This document shows positions 1-6,451 of a DNA stretch of 11,546 nt, piece by piece; positions within the stretch are counted from its first letter, which is position 1; every line of letters begins with the position of its first letter. A model generated the notes under the pieces. That model had not been told where the DNA came from. It was given only the letters and a program-made list of their open reading frames with translations, and searched no databases. The DNA lies in NCBI GenBank assembly GCA_964625225.1, contig CAZVAR010000123.1, forward strand, positions 1-11,546, given 5' to 3'. The stretch comes from CAZVAR01 sp964625225. GTDB taxonomy: Bacteria; Pseudomonadota; Alphaproteobacteria; JAJUGE01. The position numbers were made by a program, and so were the translations under genes.

Positions 1-452
1 ACGGCGCTCGCCGCGATGAGAATGGCAACTTCTGGGTAATGGGCCGCGTCGACGACGTGATCAACGTCTCCGGCCACCGGCTGGGCACGGCGGAGGTCGA
101 GAGTGCCCTGGTCGCCCACGCCAAGGTCGCCGAGGCGGCGGTCGTCGGATACCCGCACGACGTCAAGGGCCAGGGCATCTACGCCTACGTGACCCTGGTC
201 GCCGGCGCGGAGCCGACCGAGGATCTGCGCCGCGAGCTGGTGCAATGGGTCCGCAAGGAGATCGGGCCGATCGCCTCGCCCGACCTGATCCAGTGGGCGC
301 CGGCCCTGCCCAAGACCCGCTCCGGCAAGATCATGCGGCGTATTCTGCGCAAGATCGCCGAGAACGATCCGAGCAATCTCGGCGACACCTCGACGCTCGC
401 GGAGCCCGGGGTGGTCCAGGATCTGGTCGAAAACCGCATGAACCGGGCCTGA
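1..452 (+). CDS. acs: Acetyl-CoA synthetase, C-terminal part (5' truncated by window edge)
   Basis: AMP-forming acetate-CoA ligase, which activates acetate to acetyl-CoA through acetyl-AMP in the cytoplasm. Only about the last 150 residues are present. The reading frame is open from base 3, before the first ATG at 39, so the 39 start is not the true start. The visible part begins in the hinge/A8 region (GARRDENGNFWVMGRVDD, then VINVSGHRLGTAEVESALV), which is characteristic of Acs. It ends with the A10 motif PKTRSGKIMRR; the SGK lysine (codon 327-329) is the catalytic lysine that is reversibly acetylated by Pat-type enzymes in known family members. The tail ENDPSNLGDTSTLAEP also fits Acs. A small membrane-protein gene follows 68 bp downstream on the same strand. 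Identity is secure; regulation cannot be judged because the upstream region is outside the window. Confidence 0.96.
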   Translation, partial: GARRDENGNFWVMGRVDDVINVSGHRLGTAEVESALVAHAKVAEAAVVGYPHDVKGQGIYAYVTLVAGAEPTEDLRRELVQWVRKEIGPIASPDLIQWAPALPKTRSGKIMRRILRKIAENDPSNLGDTSTLAEPGVVQDLVENRMNRA

Positions 453-520
453 GCCGGGCCGGGAACGGGTCTCGGCCGGCCGGGTTCCTGCCGCATCGAG
501 GACAGCGGAGGGCGGTCATA

Positions 521-625
521 GTGTCGGGAGAGACTTGGTATCTCATTCTGGTGATCGTCGCGTTCCTCGCCTTCGGTGGAGCGCTCGCCTACGCGGCCTG
601 GGACACGGGCTCGCGCAACCGCTAG
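521..625 (+). CDS. Small single-span membrane protein, 34 aa
   Basis: Short gene with a GTG start and a well-placed GGAGGG ribosome binding site at 507-512, eight bases upstream. The product is 34 residues: a short polar N-terminus (VSGETWY), a hydrophobic helix of about 20 residues (LILVIVAFLAFGGALAYAAW) and a polar, positively charged tail ending DTGSRNR. It is therefore probably a single-pass inner-membrane miniprotein with its charged tail in the cytoplasm. It lies 68 bp behind acs on the same strand and could be read from the acs transcript. In enterobacteria acs is followed by yjcH and actP, but this protein is too short to be YjcH (DUF485) and I see no actP. The function is not recognised. 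The ribosome binding site, charge layout and clean end just before the convergent regulator gene make it a likely real gene. Confidence 0.68.
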   Translation: MSGETWYLILVIVAFLAFGGALAYAAWDTGSRNR

Positions 626-641
626 CCGGCGCTCAGCCGGC
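625..641. terminator. Short GC hairpin between convergent genes
   Basis: GCCGGC (625-630) and GCCGGC (636-641) form a 6-bp stem with a five-base GCTCA loop. The loop contains the stop codon of the minus-strand regulator gene (633-635), and the stem begins at the last base of the small membrane protein's stop codon. There is no T-run on either strand, so it is not a classical intrinsic terminator. A role in ending or protecting both convergent transcripts is inference only. Confidence 0.25.
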
Positions 642-2126
642 CAGCGCCGCTTCCAGCCGCGCGACCCCGGCGGCGATCGCCTCTTCGGTTGCGCCGCTGT
701 AGCCTAGCAGCAGGCCGCGCCTGGCCGGTGGGCCGGCATAGTGCTCCGCCAGCGGCGCCACGGTGACGCGGTGCTCGGCCGCGCGGCGGGTCAGTGTCGC
801 ATCGTCGGCCCGGCGCGCGAGCGCCGGTTCGATATCGGCGACGAGATGCATGCCGGCCGCGCTCGGCGCGAGCCGCAGCAGGCCGCCGAGGCGCCGTCCG
901 GCCGCGTCCAGCAGCGCCTGCTGCCGCGCCGCGTAGCGCGCCCGGGAGCGGCGGACATGGGCGGAGAAGTGGCCGGCGGCGATGAACTCGGCCAGCGCCG
1001 GCTGCGCGACGACCGAGGCATGGTCGTCCACGGCGCCGCGGGCGCGGCAGAACGGGTCCACCAGGTCCGGCGGCAGGACGAGATAGCCCAGCCGCAGCGA
1101 GGGGAACATCACCTTGGAGAAGGAGCCGACATAGATCACACGGCCTGCCCGGTCGAGCCCCTGCAGCGCGGCGAGCGGCCGCCCGGCATAGCGGTACTCG
1201 CTGTCATAGTCGTCCTCCAGGATCCAGGCGCCGCGCTCCTGCGCCCAGTCGAGCAGGGCGAGGCGGCGCGCGAGGCTCATCGTGACGCCGAGCGGGAACT
1301 GGTGCGAGGGCGAGACGGCGGCGAGGCGGGCATCGGGCGCGAGCCGCCGCCCGGCCTCGACCGACAGACCCTCCGCGTCCACCGGCACCGGTACGGGCTC
1401 GGCTCCCGACGCCACCAGCGCGGCGCGCAGCCCGGCATAGCCCGGCTCCTCGACCCAGGCCCGGTCACCGGGGTCCAGCAGCACCCGGGCGGCGAGGTCG
1501 AGCCCGGCCTGGGCACCGGCAATCACCATGACCTGGCCGGCATCGCAGGCGACGGCGCGTACCGCCCGGAGATAGGCGGCGATCGCTTCGCGCAGCGGCC
1601 CGTAGCCGCGTGGGTCGCGGGTGGTCAGCAGTTCCCGCGGCGGCCGTCGCCAGAACCGCCCGAGGATGCGGCCCCAGGTCTCGATCGGGAAGGCGTCCAG
1701 GTCGGGCAGGCCGAGGGCGAAGGTCGGATTGACCGGCCCGCGTGCCGGCCGCAGCGCGGCGAGCGCCGCCCCGCGCTGCGAGAGCGTACGCGGCCCGGTG
1801 CCGGCGGGCGGGACCACCTCGCCGGCGCGCGCGTGCAGCAGCGCGTCGGGCAGCACCGGGGAGACGTAGGTGCCGGACCCGATCCGGCCGGCGAGATAGC
1901 CCTCCGAGACGAGTTGCTCGAAGGCAAGCGTGACCGTATTCCGGCCGACGCCGAGTTCGGCTGCCAGCGCCCGCGAGGAGGGCAGGGGACTCTGCGGCGG
2001 CAGGCGGCCGGACAGGATCGCCGCCCGGATCTGGTCGTAGATCTGGCGCTGCAGCGGCTCCGGGGCGCCGCGGTCGAGACCGATTCCGAGCAGCGGCGCG
2101 GTCGAGACGCGGCGGCGCACGGTCAT
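633..2126 (-). CDS. MocR/PdxR-family (GntR) regulator with aminotransferase-like domain
   Basis: Transcription regulator of 497 aa. Residues about 23-90 form a GntR winged helix (PLQRQIYDQIRAAILSGRL, PLPSSRALAAELGVGRNTV, GYLAGRIGSGTYV). Residues about 130-497 form a fold-type I aminotransferase domain with a GAQAGLDLAARVL segment, EDDYDSEYRY (304-313) and GSFSKVMFPSLRLGY, in which Lys338 is the expected pyridoxal-phosphate lysine. Length and layout are those of MocR proteins such as GabR and PdxR, which usually use PLP plus an amino acid as effector to control a neighbouring metabolic gene. I chose the ATG at 2126 because its A of ATGA overlaps the mtgA stop and because the helix-turn-helix then sits at the normal distance from the N-terminus; an in-frame extension to 2348 would run through mtgA in another frame. 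The target is unknown: no PLP-synthesis, GABA or taurine gene is nearby, so I give no symbol. Confidence 0.92.
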   Translation of the reverse strand: MTVRRRVSTAPLLGIGLDRGAPEPLQRQIYDQIRAAILSGRLPPQSPLPSSRALAAELGVGRNTVTLAFEQLVSEGYLAGRIGSGTYVSPVLPDALLHARAGEVVPPAGTGPRTLSQRGAALAALRPARGPVNPTFALGLPDLDAFPIETWGRILGRFWRRPPRELLTTRDPRGYGPLREAIAAYLRAVRAVACDAGQVMVIAGAQAGLDLAARVLLDPGDRAWVEEPGYAGLRAALVASGAEPVPVPVDAEGLSVEAGRRLAPDARLAAVSPSHQFPLGVTMSLARRLALLDWAQERGAWILEDDYDSEYRYAGRPLAALQGLDRAGRVIYVGSFSKVMFPSLRLGYLVLPPDLVDPFCRARGAVDDHASVVAQPALAEFIAAGHFSAHVRRSRARYAARQQALLDAAGRRLGGLLRLAPSAAGMHLVADIEPALARRADDATLTRRAAEHRVTVAPLAEHYAGPPARRGLLLGYSGATEEAIAAGVARLEAALAG

Positions 2127-2878
2127 CCCTCGCCCACGCAATCGAGCAGCGGGCCGAGCTGACCGATCCGCGCCGCGATCGTCCCGGCGCGCCGCTGGAT
2201 GTAGGGGGTCGGCTGCGCCGGCGACCAGCGCCGCGGGTTCGGCAGTACTGCCGCAAGCAGCGCCGATTCGCGCCGCGTCAGGTCGGCCGCCGGCTTGCCG
2301 AAGAAGGTCTGCGCCGCGGCTTCGGCGCCGTAGATGCCGGGGCCCCACTCGGCAATATTGAGATAGACCTCCATGATCCGCCGTTTCGGCCAGAGCAGCT
2401 CGAGCTGCAGCGTCAACCAGGCTTCCAGTCCCTTGCGCGCGAAGCTCCGGCCCGGCCAGAGAAGGAGGTTCTTCGCCGTCTGCATCGAGATGGTGCTGGC
2501 CCCGCGCAGCCGCTCGCCATCCCGGTATTCCTGGTAGGCGTCCTGGATCGCCTGCCAGTCGAAGCCGGAATGCTCGCAGAACCGATTGTCCTCGGCCGCG
2601 ATTACCGCCTGCGCGAGGCTCGGGGCGATATGCGCAAGCCCGGTCCAGTCCTTGCGCAGCCCCTCGCCTTCGAACAGCCGGATCACCATCAGCGGTGTCA
2701 ACGGCGGCGGTATCACGCGATAGACGAGGATGAGCGCCGGCGGCCCGAGCAGCAGCGCAGCCAGGATCCCGATGGCGAAGCGGCGGAGGCGGCTGCGGGA
2801 CGCCCGGCTCACCAGGCTCCCGGCCCGGCGACGGAAGAACGGGGTTGCAGCCCTGCCGCGTTGACGAGTTTTTGACAT
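2123..2878 (-). CDS. mtgA: Monofunctional biosynthetic peptidoglycan glycosyltransferase
   Basis: GT51 enzyme that polymerises lipid II into glycan strands at the periplasmic face of the inner membrane. The 251-aa product has a strongly basic cytoplasmic N-terminus (1-32), one transmembrane helix at about 33-55, and a GT51 domain at about 65-235. Key elements are EDNRFCEHSGFDW with catalytic Glu96, RGASTISMQTAKN (125-137), and KRRIMEVYLNIAEWGPGIYG (165-184) containing the second conserved Glu170. There is no transpeptidase domain, which separates it from class A PBPs, and its length is normal for MtgA. Its TGA overlaps the ATG of the downstream MocR regulator by four bases, implying coupled translation. 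The DUF2336 gene diverges upstream. The ribosome binding site is weak (GAGCTCAG before the ATG). Confidence 0.95.
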   Translation of the reverse strand: MSKTRQRGRAATPFFRRRAGSLVSRASRSRLRRFAIGILAALLLGPPALILVYRVIPPPLTPLMVIRLFEGEGLRKDWTGLAHIAPSLAQAVIAAEDNRFCEHSGFDWQAIQDAYQEYRDGERLRGASTISMQTAKNLLLWPGRSFARKGLEAWLTLQLELLWPKRRIMEVYLNIAEWGPGIYGAEAAAQTFFGKPAADLTRRESALLAAVLPNPRRWSPAQPTPYIQRRAGTIAARIGQLGPLLDCVGEG

Positions 2879-2970
2879 CTGAGCTCGAGGATAAGGGCGA
2901 TCACCGACGGCAGGAAGCTGCGGCTATGGCGTGACGACTGCTCGAGGTGGGTACGCGGCCAGAGATTCGC

Positions 2971-4071
2971 ATGCTCACTCAGGCGAAAGTTGAACGTCTG
3001 CTCACGGACTTGTCGGCGCGGGCACGCGCCGAAACGGCGGCGATCGTCGCCGAGGAATTCACCGGCGGCAGCCTGAGCGAATCCGAGCGCCGCATCGCGA
3101 TCGATATTCTGACCGTGCTCGCGAACGACGTGGAACTGCAAGTTCGCGAGGCGTTGGCGGAACAGGTCAGCGACTGCCCCTTTCTCCCCGCCGCAATCGC
3201 CCTGACCCTGGCGCACGATCTCGATCCGGTCGCCGTCCCGATCCTGCGTTTCAGCCCGGTCTTGACCGATCTCGATTTGGTCGCGCTGGTCCGTACCGGC
3301 TCGACCGAGAAGCAGATCGCGATCGCGCGGCGCGATCGGGTGGCGGAGATCGTCTGCGACGCCCTGGTGGACACGCGCAAGCGGCAGGTGGTCAGCGCCG
3401 TCCTGGCGAATCACGGCGCGACTCTCTCCGAGGCGACTTTGGCCGTCCTGGTCGACCGTTACCGCGACGATCCGGCTGTGCATCTCCTGATGGCGGACCG
3501 GCCCGTCCTGCCGCCGACCATCGTCGAGCAGCTGTTTCGGTGCGCTTCGGCCGAGGTGGCGGCGCGGCTGCTGCTGCGCGATCCGGTGGTGGACGCTGCC
3601 GCGGCTCCGGCGCAGGGGCGCGACCGCGCCTTTTCGCAGTTGCTGGCAGCACTCTCCCCCGGCGAGATCGAGCGGCTGGCGGCCGAGCTGCACCGGCGCG
3701 ACATGCTGTCGTCGATGCTTCTGCTGCGCTGTCTGATCGACGGCCACCTGTTCTTCGTCGAGGCGGCGATCGCGATCCGCGCCGGCATCGGCTTGGCGCA
3801 GGCGCGACCGCTGATCCATGATATCGGCCCGCTCGGCCTGCCGGCCGTCTATACCCGTGCCGGTCTGGCTGCGCCGCTGCTCCCGGCGTTCCGGGCCGTG
3901 CTGGGCGTGCTGCACGATATCGCGCGGCGCGGCGGCGACGGTGCCGCACCGCAGCTCGAGGCGCTGATCCTATCCGCCTTGCGCGAGGCCTATCCGCATC
4001 TCCCCGCCGGCCGGCTCGACGCCATGCTCGCCGGCTTGGCGACACTCGCAGCGGGAGCCGGACGGGCCTAG
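2971..4071 (+). CDS. DUF2336 domain-containing HEAT-like protein
   Basis: Protein of 366 aa from the ATG at 2971. A GTG at 2947 in the same frame would add eight residues, but DUF2336 proteins as I recall them begin close to the MLTQAKVERLL motif, so I prefer the ATG. The N-terminal two thirds match the alphaproteobacterial DUF2336 family: RARAETAAIVAEEF, LTVLANDVELQVREALAEQV, then the hallmark VAVPILRFSPVLTDLDLVAL (88-107) and IAIARRDRVAEIVCDALV. The sequence is helical and HEAT-repeat-like throughout, with no signal peptide or membrane segment, so it is probably a cytoplasmic protein-interaction scaffold. The C-terminal third (about 205-366) is alanine- and leucine-rich and ends after a helical bundle. 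It diverges from mtgA and is followed by an exported-protein gene 62 bp later. The biochemical role of the family is not established to my knowledge. Confidence 0.88.
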   Translation: MLTQAKVERLLTDLSARARAETAAIVAEEFTGGSLSESERRIAIDILTVLANDVELQVREALAEQVSDCPFLPAAIALTLAHDLDPVAVPILRFSPVLTDLDLVALVRTGSTEKQIAIARRDRVAEIVCDALVDTRKRQVVSAVLANHGATLSEATLAVLVDRYRDDPAVHLLMADRPVLPPTIVEQLFRCASAEVAARLLLRDPVVDAAAAPAQGRDRAFSQLLAALSPGEIERLAAELHRRDMLSSMLLLRCLIDGHLFFVEAAIAIRAGIGLAQARPLIHDIGPLGLPAVYTRAGLAAPLLPAFRAVLGVLHDIARRGGDGAAPQLEALILSALREAYPHLPAGRLDAMLAGLATLAAGAGRA

Positions 4072-4080
4072 CCCGTCGGC

Positions 4081-4110
4081 TTGTTCTCGGCCGGCTGCCC
4101 CGCCTACATT
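4081..4110 (+). promoter_or_regulatory. Possible sigma70-like promoter before the cysteine-rich gene
   Basis: TTGTTC (4081-4086) and TACATT (4105-4110) are separated by 18 bases and lie 23 bases before the GTG at 4134. The match is 3/6 and 4/6 to the consensus hexamers, in a locally AT-richer patch of an otherwise GC-rich gap. It is a weak match and could be chance; the gene could also be read from the DUF2336 transcript. Confidence 0.22.
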
Positions 4111-4133
4111 GCGACGCAAGGGGGGGAGAGGCA

Positions 4134-4709
4134 GTGCGCGCGTCACACGGTCTACTGGTCCTGGCAACGGTCCTGGCGTTCCTGCCTGGTGACGCGTCCG
4201 GCTTTTGTCGTGTCCCGGAGATGACGGCCAGTGCGGCGCCTTCGGCCATTCGGCCGGACGGCGCGCGGCTGTGCATCCTGAATGCCGGGCCGGACTGCTT
4301 CGGCTGCGAGAGCGGATTTCTCCACGAATGCCGGGCGGGCACATGGCGGCCCCTTCGGGATGCTCCCTGCGGCGACGCGGTCGCGCCGGCCGACCGGCTG
4401 CGTTACGCGGTCCCGTTTCGGCACTGCCGCTATTTCGATGCCGATGGCGTCGAACTGCGGGTGGCGCCGGAGCATCGGCGTGAAGCGCAGGAGGTCGGTC
4501 TGATCGCCTATCAGCGGTGCGAGACGGTCGAATGCCGCTTCTACGATCGTTTCGGCGAGCCGGTTCCCTACGCGCCCGGCGACATCGAGCGGATCGAAGC
4601 GGATCTCCGGGACGGCGTGCTCGCGGTCCGTAGCAGCGAATGCCGGCGCGTGCCCCAGGGCCGCGACACCGGAACCCCGCCGCGCGGCGCCGACGGCGTC
4701 GGGGACTGA
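4134..4709 (+). CDS. Exported cysteine-rich protein of unknown function
   Basis: Product of 191 aa with a GTG start preceded by a strong purine tract (GGGGGGAGAG, 4121-4130). Residues 1-23 (MRASHGLLVLATVLAFLPGD, then ASG) look like a Sec signal peptide with cleavage near Gly23-Phe24. There is no lipobox, because Phe rather than Gly/Ala precedes Cys25. The mature chain has ten cysteines (25, 47, 55, 58, 66, 79, 98, 129, 134, 170), an even number consistent with periplasmic disulfides. The first half contains a CFGC pair and HECRAGTWRPLRDAPC. The second half is an approximate internal repeat: CRYFDADGVEL...AP...GLIAYQRC (98-129) and CRFYDRFGEPV...AP...GVLAVRSSEC (134-170). The last 20 residues are polar and probably disordered. 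I do not recognise the family. It converges with purH, with 15 bp between the stop codons. Confidence 0.72.
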   Translation: MRASHGLLVLATVLAFLPGDASGFCRVPEMTASAAPSAIRPDGARLCILNAGPDCFGCESGFLHECRAGTWRPLRDAPCGDAVAPADRLRYAVPFRHCRYFDADGVELRVAPEHRREAQEVGLIAYQRCETVECRFYDRFGEPVPYAPGDIERIEADLRDGVLAVRSSECRRVPQGRDTGTPPRGADGVGD

Positions 4710-4719
4710 GGCGCCGCGT

Positions 4720-4734
4720 CCGGCTCAGTGCCGG
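4720..4734. terminator. Short GC hairpin between convergent genes at the purH end
   Basis: CCGGC (4720-4724) pairs with GCCGG (4730-4734) around a TCAGT loop. The purH stop codon (4725-4727 on the minus strand) lies in the loop. It has no T-run, so terminator function is only inferred from its place between two convergent genes. Confidence 0.22.
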
Positions 4735-6323
4735 AAGTGCCGCATGCCCGTGAGCACCATGGCGAGGCCCTTCTCGTCGGCCGCGGCGATCACCTCCTGG
4801 TCGCGCACCGAGCCGCCGGGCTGAATGACGGCGGTGGCGCCGGCTTCGGCGGCGGCGAGGAGACCGTCGGCGAAGGGGAAGAAGGCGTCCGAGGCGACCA
4901 CCGAGCCTTCCGTCAGCGGCCGGTCGAGACCCGCTGCCTGGGCCGCGTCCATGGCCTTGCGCGCGGCGATCCGGGCGGAGTCGACCCGACTCATCTGTCC
5001 GGCGCCGATGCCGACGGTGGCACCGTCCTTCGCATAGACGATGGCGTTCGACTTGACGTGCTTGCAAACCGTGAAGGCGAACAGCATGTCTGCCAGCTCC
5101 CGGTCGGAGGGGGCACGCTTGGTCACGACCTTGAGGTCGGCGGCGTTCACCCGGCCCGCGTCCCGACTCTGCAGGAGAAAGCCGCCGGTGACCGAGCGGA
5201 AGGTCAGGCCCGGAGCCGCCGGATCCGGCATGCCCCCGGTCAGCAGCACGCGCAGGTTCTTCTTGGTACCAAGGATGCGGCGGGCTGCCGCATCCGCATC
5301 GGGGGCGATGACCACCTCGGCGAACAGCTTGCCGATCTCGTCGGCCGTTTCGCCGTCCAGGGTGCGGTTGACGGCGATGATGCCGCCGAAGGCGCTGACC
5401 GGGTCGCACCGCAGCGCTCGCCGCCACGCCTCGGTGAGGCTGTCCGCCACCGCGACGCCGCACGGGTTGGCATGCTTGATGATGGCGACCGCCGGGAGCT
5501 CGAACTCGGAGACGAGCTCGAAGGCGGCGTCGGTATCGTTGAGATTGTTGTAGCTCAGCTCCTTGCCCTGAATTTGCTCGGCCGTGGCGAGACCGCGTAC
5601 CGGGTCGGGGCCCAATTGGGGCACCGCATAGAAGGCCGCCGCCTGATGCGGATTCTCGCCGTAGCGCAGACGCTGCCGGCGGGTGCCGCCGATCGTCCAG
5701 TGACGCGGGAAGGGCTCGCCGACCTGCCCGGCGAACCAGCCGGATATGGCGGCGTCATAGGCGGCGGTCCGGGCGTAGGCGGCTGCCGCGAGGCGCCGGC
5801 GCAGCGTCGCGCTCGTGGCGCCGCCATTCGCCTCCAGCTCGTCTGTGAGCGCCGCATAATCCTCGGGGTCGGTAACGACCGTGACGAACTCGTGATTCTT
5901 CGCCGCCGCACGGATCAGCGCCGGGCCGCCGATGTCGATGTTCTCGACGCAGGTCGCGAAATCGGCGCCACCGGTGACGGTCGCCTCGAACGGGTAGAGA
6001 TTGACCACCAGCAGGTCGATCGGCGCGATGCCGTGCCGTTCCATCGCTGCCGTGTGCTCTGCCAGATCCCGCCGCCCGAGCAGCCCGCCATGGATCTTCG
6101 GGTGCAGGGTCTTCACCCGCCCGTCCAGCATCTCGGGAAAACCGGTATGGGCCGATACCTCCTTGACCGCGATGCCCGCCTCCGACAGCGTCCGCGCCGA
6201 GCCGCCGGTGGACAGGATTTCCACGTCGCGGGCCGCCAGCGCGCGTCCGAGATCGACGAGGCCCGTCTTGTCCGAAACGGAAATCAGGGCACGGCGGATT
6301 GGGACGAGATCGGGCTGGGACAT
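4725..6323 (-). CDS. purH: Bifunctional AICAR formyltransferase / IMP cyclohydrolase
   Basis: Catalyses the last two steps of purine synthesis: 10-formyl-THF-dependent formylation of AICAR to FAICAR, then ring closure to IMP, in the cytoplasm. The 532-aa product is full length. The N-terminal cyclohydrolase (MGS-like) domain covers about 8-200 with ALISVSDKTGLVDL, STGGSARTL, DGRVKTLHPKIHGGLL and ENIDIGGPALIRAAAKN. The C-terminal transformylase domain has RYGENPHQAA (220-229), the catalytic IIKHANPCGVAV region (Lys284, His285), SAFGGIIAVN, SNAIVYAKDG and the usual C-terminal MRHFRH ending. I chose the ATG at 6323 because an AGAGG ribosome binding site lies six bases upstream and the MSQPDLVPIRRALISVSDK start has family-normal length; the in-frame ATG at 6365 lacks this support. 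On the same strand the heparinase gene would be the expected upstream neighbour, but about 1 kb carrying an oppositely oriented pseudogene separates them. Confidence 0.97.
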   Translation of the reverse strand: MSQPDLVPIRRALISVSDKTGLVDLGRALAARDVEILSTGGSARTLSEAGIAVKEVSAHTGFPEMLDGRVKTLHPKIHGGLLGRRDLAEHTAAMERHGIAPIDLLVVNLYPFEATVTGGADFATCVENIDIGGPALIRAAAKNHEFVTVVTDPEDYAALTDELEANGGATSATLRRRLAAAAYARTAAYDAAISGWFAGQVGEPFPRHWTIGGTRRQRLRYGENPHQAAAFYAVPQLGPDPVRGLATAEQIQGKELSYNNLNDTDAAFELVSEFELPAVAIIKHANPCGVAVADSLTEAWRRALRCDPVSAFGGIIAVNRTLDGETADEIGKLFAEVVIAPDADAAARRILGTKKNLRVLLTGGMPDPAAPGLTFRSVTGGFLLQSRDAGRVNAADLKVVTKRAPSDRELADMLFAFTVCKHVKSNAIVYAKDGATVGIGAGQMSRVDSARIAARKAMDAAQAAGLDRPLTEGSVVASDAFFPFADGLLAAAEAGATAVIQPGGSVRDQEVIAAADEKGLAMVLTGMRHFRH

Positions 6324-6451
6324 GGCTGGCCTCTTGGAGAACGGTGCGGCCGCATCCATCGCCATGCCGGCGCCGAGGTCAAGCCCGAATCACGGACGGG
6401 ATGGCCCGCTCCGCCGCAATGGATTGCTCTCCGATCAGCTTATGGCAACCG

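Noticed and set aside
741..2162. Long plus-strand open frame (473 codons) antisense to the MocR regulator
   Set aside because: It has no recognisable domain, is dominated by Arg/Gly/Ala typical of high-GC antisense reading, and lies entirely opposite a clearly identified protein.
2872..2877. TTGACA hexamer in the mtgA-DUF2336 divergent region as a -35 box
   Set aside because: It overlaps the mtgA start codon, and the sequence 17 bases downstream (GGGCGA) does not resemble a -10 element.
6354..6382. Minus-strand TTGACC with ATGGAT as a purH promoter
   Set aside because: The -10 match is poor and the pair lies in generic GC-rich sequence; I could not support it.
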